Positions 52,958 through 60,663 of a stretch of DNA of 64,000 bases are shown here, in pieces. The stretch spans positions 1-64,000 of the forward strand of contig JAEOTZ010000014.1 in assembly GCA_016839585.1 (NCBI GenBank), in the 5' to 3' direction. This stretch comes from Promethearchaeota archaeon. GTDB taxonomy: Archaea; Asgardarchaeota; Lokiarchaeia; Sigyniarchaeales; SOKP01. Numbering within the stretch: the first letter of the stretch is position 1; each line of letters opens with the position of its first letter. The translations under genes and the position numbers were made by a program. Below the pieces are notes generated by a model. That model was not told the origin of the DNA, searched no databases, and saw only the letters and a list, made by a program, of their open reading frames with translations.

Positions 52958-54113
52958 CTAATTCACTTTTTTCATATAAAATTTTTATTCTCTCAATCCC
53001 ATTAAAATCTTCAATCAAATCAATAACTTCTTTAGGTACTAAGTGCCTCCAGCTATTATTTCCTTCTCTTATTAAGGATCTTATGTTATTCCCATTGAAT
53101 TTTTTTTTAAATATTGTTATTTTTCTTCCAACTTTAAAACCTTCATTCTGAAATAATTCTCGAATCCAATCGCTATTAGAAAAAACAACATTGAATTCTC
53201 CAACTATAGAGACAACATGGTCAATCCAATTTTTTGCATTAAAAATGTCTGGGATCTCATATATATTATATCGCTCATTTTCTATTTTCCTTTTCTTTAG
53301 GGCTGCTTTGATAAATTTTATTCTTTCTTCACTTGTAAATGGATCATTTGGCAAATGGGATAACTGAGAGCTTCCTATTCCTATTTTTACTGTATTATAT
53401 GAATTAAGAATTTTATTTAGTACATAAATATGACCATGATGTAATGGTTGAAATCTTCCTATAAATAATGCTACATTTTCTGTTTTACTATTAATATTAT
53501 CAAATCCTTGCTTAAAGTGAGGGATAATATCCATATTTAAAATTTTTCTCCAGATTTTATGTGAATGATCGATGAGTTTCTCATTTTTTAGCAAAACTTC
53601 TAATTCTTCCTTTGTATAAAATTGGCTTCCATCAATTTCTAACTCGTTAGGATTAGGTTTTAATTTAACATTATAATCAACCATTCCAAGAAATATATAA
53701 GATATCTCTTTTGCTAAATTATCCTTTTCTGTACTTAAGTCAAAAAATTTAATGTTTCTAATCTTCCTTGAAGGAATTCCAAATTCTTCTTCAAGTTCTC
53801 TTATAGCATTTTGCTTAACTTCTTTGAGATCTAAAGTTTTAGTCCATATTACATGCCCAGAAGCAGAATCTGTATAATATTCAGGATAAGATTTCTTACT
53901 TTTACCACGTTTTTGTACAAGATAAAGAAGTTTATTATCAGAACTTATTGAGACTATGAAAAATCTAATAATTAGATGTGTTACTTTTTTTCGATGAGCT
54001 TCTTTCCGTTCCATAGGAAAAACATATTTAGATATTTGCCCTGATTGCAAATATTTTATATTCTTATCATCAATGCAAGCTAAAAATTCTTTTTCCATAG
54101 ACTTTTCCTTCAT
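52950..54113 (-). CDS. Nudix hydrolase fused to NMN adenylyltransferase
   Basis: A 387-residue two-domain protein. Residues about 1-200 are a Nudix domain of the IPP-isomerase-like branch: TDSASGHVIW near residue 84 and the Nudix-box REL in KQNAIRELEEEFGIP. Residues about 213-387 are an archaeal NadM nucleotidyltransferase: LFIGRFQPLHHGHIYVL and IGIGSSQLSHL, with the ISTRS-like motif FNGNNIRSLI. NadM-Nudix fusions are known in bacteria with the domains in the other order. The gene starts within the end of the SAM hydroxide adenosyltransferase (ATGA overlap). The nucleotide handled by the Nudix half is unknown (ADP-ribose, NADH and isoprenyl diphosphates are all possible). Confidence 0.85.
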   Translation of the reverse strand: MKEKSMEKEFLACIDDKNIKYLQSGQISKYVFPMERKEAHRKKVTHLIIRFFIVSISSDNKLLYLVQKRGKSKKSYPEYYTDSASGHVIWTKTLDLKEVKQNAIRELEEEFGIPSRKIRNIKFFDLSTEKDNLAKEISYIFLGMVDYNVKLKPNPNELEIDGSQFYTKEELEVLLKNEKLIDHSHKIWRKILNMDIIPHFKQGFDNINSKTENVALFIGRFQPLHHGHIYVLNKILNSYNTVKIGIGSSQLSHLPNDPFTSEERIKFIKAALKKRKIENERYNIYEIPDIFNAKNWIDHVVSIVGEFNVVFSNSDWIRELFQNEGFKVGRKITIFKKKFNGNNIRSLIREGNNSWRHLVPKEVIDLIEDFNGIERIKILYEKSELVD

Positions 54114-54946
54114 AAATTAACTTTTATAACATCTCCTACTTTAACTCCTAACTTTTTTGCAGCATTTCCTCGATTAATAGAAATTTCAAGATATCCACTT
54201 GATCCTCTTAGAAATAATAACGATTTTATTGGTACACCTGAGAAATGGGATGTGTATTTACCTTTAAAGAACTGAATTTTAATCTGTACTGTAATTATAT
54301 CATCAATATTTAATAAAAATGAAGTTCCCTTAATATTATTATTATCATCTATTTTAATATTAGTAGTTATATTCCCAAAAGAATCTATATATTGAATAGT
54401 ACATAAGATCTCTTTCTTTTTCAATATAACTTTATACTTAATTGGAATTCCTACTAGATTGTTTAAACTAAATTTTGGTCCAAAATTTTTAAGTGTTATT
54501 CCATTTGAAATATATGCTCCAACGGGAGCCATAATATCCCTACCATGAAATGTATTCGATAGGGGATGAAGGAAAAAATTCTCATTTTGAAGTTTAACAC
54601 ATTCAGAGATTTTATCATTTTCAAGTAAAACTGAAAAAATCCCATTGTTAGGACCCACAAAAAAATAATTTGATTCAGTCTTTAGAGCTAATATTTCCCT
54701 ATAACTCCCAACCCCTGGGTCAACAACAATTATGAATACTGTATATGGAGGGAAATGTTTATACGTGGTTTTAATTATATAAGAAGCTTCAATTATAGAA
54801 AATGAAGATATATTATGCGAGATATCAATAATTTTGGCGATCGGATTGATTTTTAAAATAACTCCTTTCATACTTGATATATAATGAGAACTTTTAGACC
54901 CGAAATCTGTTAATAAACCGATTATATTACAATTAGGCTCTGCCAT
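54110..54946 (-). CDS. SAM hydroxide adenosyltransferase (DUF62)
   Basis: A 278-residue DUF62 family member; these hydrolyse SAM to adenosine and methionine and are related to fluorinases and chlorinases. LLTDFGSKSSHYISSMKG with the SAM-binding Asp, FIIVVDPGVGSYREI, FFVGPNNGIF and TFHGRDIMAPVGA with the catalytic Asp-Arg-His set are present. It starts the three-gene operon with NadM-Nudix and RtcA. Confidence 0.88.
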   Translation of the reverse strand: MAEPNCNIIGLLTDFGSKSSHYISSMKGVILKINPIAKIIDISHNISSFSIIEASYIIKTTYKHFPPYTVFIIVVDPGVGSYREILALKTESNYFFVGPNNGIFSVLLENDKISECVKLQNENFFLHPLSNTFHGRDIMAPVGAYISNGITLKNFGPKFSLNNLVGIPIKYKVILKKKEILCTIQYIDSFGNITTNIKIDDNNNIKGTSFLLNIDDIITVQIKIQFFKGKYTSHFSGVPIKSLLFLRGSSGYLEISINRGNAAKKLGVKVGDVIKVNL

Positions 54947-55003
54947 TTTAATAATACTTAAAATTTGATAAATGTTTTAAAAAGTAAGAATTTGAAAAGA
55001 CTA

Positions 55004-55909
55004 TTACTTTTTACGATATTTTTGATCTACATTATAAAAATCTTCTAATGCTTTGGATTTCAACCTATATTCCTCTTCTTTATCAAATTCAACTAACTTT
55101 TTAGATAATTCGCTTGCTTTTCTATAATGCATATAAGCTGAATGAAATTCCTCATTTCTAAGAGCATTGCGCGCTTCTTGTACAACTCTTTCCCTCTCTT
55201 TTGAAAATTCAGGAACTTGTTGAGAAAAAGATCCTTTCTCTTTTAAAGAAGTAGAAATGTCCATTAAATAGAGTTTTTCAGCGAGTTCCGCTGCTTTATT
55301 GTAAAATTTTGCTGCTTTTTCATAGTCCGAGGATTTTAATGATGTTTCAGCTGTATTATAATAATCAGAAATTTTTGTATGTTCTCCATCTTCAATTTTT
55401 TGTAGTAATTCTTGAGCGATAGTCCTTTCTTTCTTTCCACCACTTATCATAAATTTTGTGATATTCTTAATACTTGCTCTTAATGCATCTGGTTGTAAAA
55501 TATCAATTAAGGGTTCTAAATGTTCAAGATATATATCCTTTAATATAATCTCAAATTCATCTTTTGAATTCTTTAAGATGTTAAGGCTTGGCATTTCAAA
55601 AGCTTCAGCAGCTTCTTTAAGAGCGGAACGGAACTTCTCTGGTTTATCATCTTCATTTAATAATAAGCCTATGATAATTCCAATAGCATTTCTAGATAAT
55701 TTACCCTTAAATTTATAAAAATAAGAAAAAATCCTATGAAATTCCTTTAATTTTAATAGATTAAACTCATTTTTTGAATGATCAAGGTTTAATCTAAGGA
55801 ATAAATCGCTAGTGACTTCGAAATCTGATTTATGCTCTTTAAAATAATATCCTAAAATTTTATAATCTGAATCTGTTGGTAATAATATTGCAAAACAGCC
55901 TATTGGCAT
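55004..55909 (-). CDS. Uncharacterised protein with C-terminal TPR-like helices
   Basis: A 301-residue protein. Residues about 1-90 start MPIGCFAILLPTDSDYKIL and have a compact alpha/beta pattern; the region about 180-260 carries TPR-like helical repeats (SDYYNTAETSLKSSDYEKAA, FYNKAAELAEKLY, FHSAYMHYRKASELSKKL). Such TPR proteins act in protein-protein contacts. It lies upstream of the coiled-coil pair, same strand. The N-terminal domain is not recognised. Confidence 0.6.
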   Translation of the reverse strand: MPIGCFAILLPTDSDYKILGYYFKEHKSDFEVTSDLFLRLNLDHSKNEFNLLKLKEFHRIFSYFYKFKGKLSRNAIGIIIGLLLNEDDKPEKFRSALKEAAEAFEMPSLNILKNSKDEFEIILKDIYLEHLEPLIDILQPDALRASIKNITKFMISGGKKERTIAQELLQKIEDGEHTKISDYYNTAETSLKSSDYEKAAKFYNKAAELAEKLYLMDISTSLKEKGSFSQQVPEFSKERERVVQEARNALRNEEFHSAYMHYRKASELSKKLVEFDKEEEYRLKSKALEDFYNVDQKYRKK

Positions 55910-55977
55910 AGAGAGAATTACACCTTTAATTTTACTTATATTAATCTTAATATCAAATTTAATAATGAAAAATAAAT

Positions 55978-56400
55978 TTAAATTGGTTTAGCGCCAATTA
56001 ATCTATTGGTCTCTTCTCTTATAGACTGAATTATTGCTAACAGCTGAGTATAATAAAGATTATCCGATACTGCCTTTGATACCTGCTTTAGAGTTTCAAT
56101 TGCTTTCTTTTCTTCATCTGTAATTGCCTCAATGGATTTTTTATCCCATAAATCCTTAACTTTTTTATTAAAATCTTCAGCAAGCTCTTGAATACTCTTA
56201 CTGGACTGTACTCTGAATTGTTTTAATACTTCAACAATTAATCTAATATTTTCTGTTAATGCAACGTTCTGTTCAGAGAAGTTTTGGCTCATTTGATCAA
56301 TTGATGCTCTCATTTGCCCTATTTGTGCTATAGTTCCATCTAAAGATTGAGTAATTTCATTAATTTTTTGAATCATATGCTCTAGGAGAGCTTCTGCCAT
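55978..56400 (-). CDS. Coiled-coil protein, paralogue A
   Basis: A 140-residue protein that is almost entirely helical with heptad patterning (MIQKINEITQSLDGTIAQIG). No metal or enzyme motif. It looks like a diverged copy of the next gene (MAE start, IAQLG/IAQIG repeat). Both could form bundles on a larger complex; function unknown. Confidence 0.6.
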   Translation of the reverse strand: MAEALLEHMIQKINEITQSLDGTIAQIGQMRASIDQMSQNFSEQNVALTENIRLIVEVLKQFRVQSSKSIQELAEDFNKKVKDLWDKKSIEAITDEEKKAIETLKQVSKAVSDNLYYTQLLAIIQSIREETNRLIGAKPI

Positions 56401-56458
56401 TTTTTACTCCCTTTTCTTTTTTTCATTAATTTTAATATTTTATTACTTTTTAGACTTC

Positions 56459-56854
56459 TTATTCAACTGATTTCTTTAGAATTTTTGCAGAATCAATTGC
56501 CTCTGATAAAAGTAAATTAACTGTGTCTTGGTTTAGAACACTTTCAGAAATTTTAACGATATCTTCAAGTTTATTAATTAGATTAGTAATGGCATCCAAC
56601 CCTAATCCTTCTTGAATCTTTACTAATTCTTTTGTTGTCACTGCTCCAATTTCTTTTACAGCATCGATATGTTTAGTTTGAGTTATATTAATCTCTGTTG
56701 AAAATTCATGTAATTTTCCTGATAAATTAGTTATTTTTTGTTCAATGTTTTTATTGAGTGCATCTAAGGAATTCTTTAATTCTTGTATTGCTTTACCCAA
56801 TTGGGCTATTCTACCATATATATTTTGTAGAAGATCAGTTAACATTTCCGCCAA
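56459..56854 (-). CDS. Coiled-coil protein, paralogue B
   Basis: A 131-residue coiled-coil protein starting MAEMLTDLLQNIYGRIAQL with heptad repeats to the C-terminus. It precedes paralogue A on the same strand, separated by 58 bases; the pair resembles small Asgard-specific coiled-coil families. Function unknown. Confidence 0.6.
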   Translation of the reverse strand: MAEMLTDLLQNIYGRIAQLGKAIQELKNSLDALNKNIEQKITNLSGKLHEFSTEINITQTKHIDAVKEIGAVTTKELVKIQEGLGLDAITNLINKLEDIVKISESVLNQDTVNLLLSEAIDSAKILKKSVE

Positions 56855-57015
56855 GATATTTCACTTTTTTAGTCTTTTTAAATGATTTAATTTTTTTCTT
56901 ATTATTACTTCAATTATTAATATAACAGATTACTACAATAAAAAAATTTTTATGTTTTTATTAGTTCAATTATTAATATTAAATGCATTAAAAAAAGAAA
57001 GTCAAGAAGAATTCA

Positions 57016-57171
57016 TGGACTCGGGGGGATTTGAACCCCCGATTTCCTGTGTCTTCTACAAAAAGTAGAAAAAATTCAGGCTTTTACTTGAACGGACATT
57101 TCTTAGAATTTCTTGTTTGTCCGTCGGTCATTTATAAGACCTGCGCTTTAACCAAACTAAGCAACGAGTCC
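57016..57171 (-). tRNA. tRNA-Ile (UAU) with two introns
   Basis: A 156-base gene that reduces to a 75-base class I tRNA after two introns are removed. Acceptor GGACTCG pairs with CGAGTCC, with A73 and no encoded CCA. D-stem GCTT/AAGC, anticodon stem CAGGT/GCCTG, loop CTTATAA (anticodon UAU), T-arm GGGGG TTCAAAT CCCCC. Intron 1 (57082-57131, 50 nt) interrupts the anticodon loop at its 3' border and has a 6-bp ACGGAC/GTCCGT stem. Intron 2 (57044-57074, 31 nt) lies in the variable loop between 45 and 46 and fits the bulge-helix-bulge rule: helix CCTG/CAGG and cuts after AA in both bulges, leaving AAATC. UAU reads AUA codons, common in this AT-rich genome. Confidence 0.78.
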
Positions 57172-57322
57172 GTATATACTCGAAAATTATAATGTATTAA
57201 AAAATAAAAACTTAACTTATTCATAGAACTATAGTATATTAATTAATTTGGGCTTATTATTTTTTGAAATTGTGTTAGGGAATTTTACTTTAGGATTTCC
57301 TATTATATCTAACTGCTCAAGA

Positions 57323-57359
57323 TTTTTCAATTTACAAATACCTAATTTTTCAATTTACA
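57323..57359 (+). repeat. Direct repeat of 14 bp, 23-bp period
   Basis: TTTTTCAATTTACA at 57323-57336 and 57346-57359, separated by nine bases. It stands directly before the orphan tRNA 3' half. It could be a promoter or a recombination trace. Confidence 0.55.
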
Positions 57360-57408
57360 GATTTCCGAAAAGCAGGGAAATCCGGGGTTCAAATCCCCGA
57401 TGGGTCAT
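57360..57408 (+). ncRNA. Orphan tRNA-like 3' half (split-tRNA candidate or remnant)
   Basis: CGGGG TTCAAAT CCCCG (57384-57400) is a perfect T-arm; ATGGGTC follows, with A as the possible discriminator, then a T-run. The 5' strand GACCCAT is not found within the surrounding 200 bases, and no D-arm box with GG is present; the best partner upstream, GGCTTAT at 57251, needs three wobbles. Before the T-arm lies GATTTCC/GGAAATC (57360-57366/57376-57382), which would serve as a class II variable arm. A split tRNA or the scar of an integrated element would both fit. Confidence 0.45.
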
Positions 57409-57547
57409 ATTTTTTTATTGTTTGATATTTGTTAATTTAATCATTATACTTCGTGAAACATCAATTTCACGCTTTTTCATATATATCTAAGAAGCAGTTA
57501 GATATATCACTAGATAATATAAAAAAAGTTCTTAGTTAAGATCAATT

Positions 57548-58228
57548 TCATTTATCTAAATGAGAAGATATTAAATTAAGAAGCCATTTCTTAATTTGTG
57601 TTAAATTCTTTAATATTCCAGGCATATGATTTTCAGGAAATGTATGCTCTTGTTCTAATCTTTGAGTTAACTCCATCCATTTATTTAAAGCTAATTGGAC
57701 CAAATTTGAACCTTCAGCTTCCATAAATAAAGGGATAATAGCAGCACTTTCTCTTGCATCACCGATGGCAAAATAAACCTTTCGATTGATATCCTTTAAC
57801 ATTACAAGATTAACACACTCATCTATTTTTCGTTCTACTAAAATGGCTTTAAGTATTTGTGCTTGAATATCCTTATCTTTAGTTTTAAAAATATCTTTTC
57901 TTCTTAAAAGAGCTGGCTGAACTTCTGTAATAACTTTTTCACCAGTGCTTCCTGTGCTAAAATATTTAGCGATTCTTAAATTATCATCTAAAGCTTCGAT
58001 AGATGTAAATTTTTTACTATTTGAATATAAAATTGCTTTAGAACCACCTGAAGTTTCACTTGATGATAATTTTATATAAATATTTCTCATAGCAACGGAA
58101 TTACAGGTATGATATGCTAATTCGAATAACTCTCGGGAACTTAATGGTTTGTAGGGTATTTCAGCATGTTTGAAAAGCCATTGAGAAGAAATAACGTCAT
58201 TAAATTGAATAAGAAGTCGATTTTCCAT
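57548..58228 (-). CDS. Uncharacterised protein downstream of SepSecS
   Basis: A 226-residue soluble protein, start at ATG 58228 (MENRLLIQFNDV). It is mostly alpha/beta, with a tail rich in helices (LKNLTQIKKWLLNLISSHLDK spans the last 21 residues in two parts). No catalytic motif that I recognise: SSETSGGSKAI and YFAIGDARESAAII might be loop regions. It is 132 bases downstream of SepSecS on the same strand and could belong to its operon. Confidence 0.55.
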   Translation of the reverse strand: MENRLLIQFNDVISSQWLFKHAEIPYKPLSSRELFELAYHTCNSVAMRNIYIKLSSSETSGGSKAILYSNSKKFTSIEALDDNLRIAKYFSTGSTGEKVITEVQPALLRRKDIFKTKDKDIQAQILKAILVERKIDECVNLVMLKDINRKVYFAIGDARESAAIIPLFMEAEGSNLVQLALNKWMELTQRLEQEHTFPENHMPGILKNLTQIKKWLLNLISSHLDK

Positions 58229-58360
58229 AATTAAAATAAACACTCAATTATGAATTTATTCTTATAGTGTTGATTAAAATATAGAACTTCTTATTTTTAA
58301 CTTTTCCCCCATATGAATATTTCTATTTGAATAGAAATTTAGATTTCTGAGTGTAAACAA

Positions 58361-59725
58361 TTATTGTTTTATTTGATTGTAAGCTTTTACAAATCTCTCA
58401 ACAGCTAATTCGATATCTCTCGTAGTTGCACCAATGGCAGCATTCATAACAATATAAGGAGTTGTATAATTTTCACAACATGTTCCAAACGCTGTTTCTT
58501 TTGTATTGTAGACTCTTGGACCAGTTACCCGCAAATTGTATAAAGCACCTCCAAGGTTATATAGTTGTTCTTCTTCTAAGTTTTTTAAAGATAATGCTAC
58601 TGCTATTGGATTATAAATATCAAGAATTCTTTCATTAATTTTTTCTGCTACTACTTTTAGTTTTTTTTCTAATATTTTACGATTCTGCTGTTGTTCTTCA
58701 ATTAATTCTTGATATCCATTGATTCCTAATGAAAGAATTGAAATTAAAAAGTTAACAACTGGAGTGGCTGATGCACGTCCAGCATAAGCTTGACTAATTT
58801 TAATTATAATTTCTTTGCTAGGTGATGCTATTATTGCACCTCCAACTGGTGTTAGAAAGTTTTTGTCAGTTGATTGAATTATCGCATCTACTCTACCAGC
58901 ATCTATAGCAGCTCTAATTAGTTTCATCCATTCAGGACTTTGAGCCCCATATGCATTTATAATAATATGTACTAGGTTATTTTCTTGCGCAAATTTACTA
59001 ATTTCTTTGATATCATCAGATTCTCTAGGAGGAAAAAAACTGGTAGTTGAAACAATAGCAAAGCAATCATTATCTAGATTAGATTTAATATCTTCAACAG
59101 GTATTCTCACAGCATCTCTAAAAATTTTTCCTTTAACGATTTTTGCCCAAAAACCCATTAATTCAATTGATTTTAATAATGATTTATGATCAATTTGTGG
59201 CAGCAACACCTTTCTCTTATGAAGTAGTTTAGAATCATCCCAATCTGGTCTTAATGCTCCTAAACATAAAGATAAAGACATTCCAGTACATAAAGGCACT
59301 ACAATTGCTTCTTTTATATTTGGCAATCCAATATTTTTCAATAAATTTCGCGCTAAATAATTGGTAATTTCATACATTATTGATCCTCCAGGTGCTTTAG
59401 GTTGTGGAGCTGTTAAAAATCCACTTCTACCTACACCATGACAAAATCCAGCCGAAGTTTTCAAATGAAGTTTTGACGCAATTCTAGCCTCTCTTTCACC
59501 TACCCTAGCAGCGTTATCATCCTTGTCTGTATCCATGTTTGAAAGTGTTTCAAGTAAGAATTCTATTTGTTCATCCCTCCACGGTTCTTTTGGAACACTT
59601 TTCTGTTCAAATAAGTTCTTTATTGGTTTTAAGAAATTATTTAATACAACCTGTCCTCGATTCAGCATATTTTGAGGAATAGATGAACTTTTAAAATATT
59701 TAATAATCTCGTGAAAATTTACCAT
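58361..59725 (-). CDS. sepSecS: O-phosphoseryl-tRNA(Sec) selenium transferase (SepSecS)
   Basis: A 454-residue PLP enzyme that turns Sep-tRNA(Sec) into Sec-tRNA(Sec). N-terminal NMLNRGQVVLNNFLKPI and DDNAARVGEREARIASK, then HGVGRSGFLTAPQPKAPGGS near residue 105, are typical of SepSecS/SLA-LP. The PLP Lys lies in STDKNFLTPVGGAII. The long frame reaches back into the tRNA-Sec gene (to 59857), but the first 44 residues there are translated tRNA sequence; MVNFHEIIKYF at 59725 is the real start. It begins 26 bases after the tRNA-Sec gene, same strand. Confidence 0.93.
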   Translation of the reverse strand: MVNFHEIIKYFKSSSIPQNMLNRGQVVLNNFLKPIKNLFEQKSVPKEPWRDEQIEFLLETLSNMDTDKDDNAARVGEREARIASKLHLKTSAGFCHGVGRSGFLTAPQPKAPGGSIMYEITNYLARNLLKNIGLPNIKEAIVVPLCTGMSLSLCLGALRPDWDDSKLLHKRKVLLPQIDHKSLLKSIELMGFWAKIVKGKIFRDAVRIPVEDIKSNLDNDCFAIVSTTSFFPPRESDDIKEISKFAQENNLVHIIINAYGAQSPEWMKLIRAAIDAGRVDAIIQSTDKNFLTPVGGAIIASPSKEIIIKISQAYAGRASATPVVNFLISILSLGINGYQELIEEQQQNRKILEKKLKVVAEKINERILDIYNPIAVALSLKNLEEEQLYNLGGALYNLRVTGPRVYNTKETAFGTCCENYTTPYIVMNAAIGATTRDIELAVERFVKAYNQIKQ

Positions 59726-59751
59726 AAAATTCACATCAAAAATTTTAAAAA

Positions 59752-59904
59752 TGGCGGCCCCCAGGGGGATATTCTTAAAAAGAGTAAATCTCTTTTTATA
59801 TCGAACCCCTATCCCTCCGCAGGATAACTGGGTTTGAAGCCCAGCGTCAAAGACCACTTATCGTCGAGGATCGGAATGACCACCAATTCGACCGCTAGGG
59901 GCCA
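59752..59904 (-). tRNA. tRNA-Sec (UCA) with two introns, CCA encoded
   Basis: The gene spans 153 bases. Nine-bp acceptor GGCCCCTAG/CTGGGGGCC, G73 and encoded CCA, anticodon loop CTTCAAA (UCA, 59835-59837) on CTGGG/CCCAG, variable arm TATCC...GGATA, and a 4-bp T-stem GGGG/CCCC. The D-arm holds a 30-nt insert (59858-59887): removing it joins GTCGAA to GTGGTCTTTGAC, a 7-bp D-stem with loop TGGT. Cuts after AA on both sides, with GTCG/CGAT pairing, obey the bulge-helix-bulge rule. The T-loop holds about 30 extra bases with an 8-bp hairpin AAAAAGAG/CTCTTTTT (within 59769-59805). The mature length is about 93 with CCA, as expected for an archaeal/eukaryotic 9/4 tRNA-Sec. Confidence 0.9.
59858..59887 (-). 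other. tRNA-Sec D-arm intron
   Basis: Thirty bases flanked by GTCGAA and GTGGTC. The 3' bulge AA^G and 5' bulge AA^T with the GTCG/CGAT helix between (one G-U) define the splice sites. The 3' exon GTGGTC also occurs, with one extra G, inside the 5' end of the intron. Confidence 0.7.
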
Positions 59905-59968
59905 CAATATTTTATTTTTTAATTTAATTTATCAATTAATTTAAATGAATTTTATGATTTTGTTTTAT

Positions 59969-60637
59969 TTATTTGATTATTCGATCTTTAATATCTTTAC
60001 AATTTATACGTCTACAGCCAGGGGTCATCAGTCCGATATTGTAAATATTATCTATGAAATTAACTATAATATGTGAAGTTGCACCGAAGACAACATATTT
60101 TTTTCCATTAGGTGCTCTATAATTAAATTTTCCAACACCGATAAGATCTCCTTTAAGCAGGTATGTTCTTTCTCTATAATTTTTTTTTTCAGCGAAAAAA
60201 GATATCGGAATTTTTACTATTTCCTTTACTTCTTCATCTTGCTTTATCATTGTCTGATTTTCATTAATATAAGCAACAAATGCAGTAATTATAAAACCTT
60301 TTGGTGTTAAATGATCATCAATACAACCTAATAATTTTGCATTCGATTTTGGAATTCCCAGCTCCTCCTCTAATTCTCGTAATGCGGTATCCAAAAATGT
60401 TTTATCTAATTTTGAGTCAAATTTTCCACCAGGAAAAGACATTTCTCCAGAATGCTTATCCCCTTCTCTCTTAGTACGCCTAATCATTACCAAGTCAAAA
60501 GGTTTATCTTGATAAGGAATTATTAAGAATATTATAGCGGAATTTATAAAATGTTCATGGTGCATGGAAAATCTATCTGAAGAATTGAAATCTTTTAATT
60601 TACTTTTGATTAAATTTTCATCAAAAATAAGAATCAA
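59969..60637 (-). CDS. Nudix hydrolase (CoA pyrophosphatase-like), copy 1
   Basis: A 222-residue Nudix hydrolase of the NUDT7/NudL type. The Nudix box reads GGKFDSKLDKTFLDTALREL continuing EEELGI, with HSGEMSFPGGK in front, the UPF0035 signature. It probably hydrolyses CoA or CoA esters. Its tandem partner lies 26 bases upstream on the same strand. Confidence 0.88.
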   Translation of the reverse strand: MILIFDENLIKSKLKDFNSSDRFSMHHEHFINSAIIFLIIPYQDKPFDLVMIRRTKREGDKHSGEMSFPGGKFDSKLDKTFLDTALRELEEELGIPKSNAKLLGCIDDHLTPKGFIITAFVAYINENQTMIKQDEEVKEIVKIPISFFAEKKNYRERTYLLKGDLIGVGKFNYRAPNGKKYVVFGATSHIIVNFIDNIYNIGLMTPGCRRINCKDIKDRIIK

Positions 60638-60663
60638 TATTTCACACCAATTTATTCAAAATC

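Larger units (their letters stand above)
57172..57547. other. Gene-poor stretch with orphan tRNA 3' half and 14-bp repeat
   Basis: A 376-base gap. It holds a tRNA-like T-arm and acceptor strand (57384-57408), preceded by a 7-bp hairpin (57360-57382) and two copies of TTTTTCAATTTACA (57323-57336 and 57346-57359). A plus-strand frame of 80 codons spans it but runs through the T-arm and has no gene-like character. The rest is AT-rich without visible features. Confidence 0.55.

Noticed and set aside
57016-57171. Reading this tRNA as class II with a long variable arm (TTCTAC/GTAGAA hairpin)
   Set aside because: The anticodon UAU does not match Leu or Ser, and removing the hairpin segment by the bulge rule gives a normal 75-base class I tRNA.
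57248-57490. An 80-codon plus-strand frame in the gap after tRNA-Ile
   Set aside because: It runs through the tRNA T-arm at 57384-57400 and has no family signal or ribosome-binding site.
59726-59857. N-terminal extension of SepSecS
   Set aside because: The 44 extra codons translate the tRNA-Sec gene itself; the family N-terminus begins at 59725.
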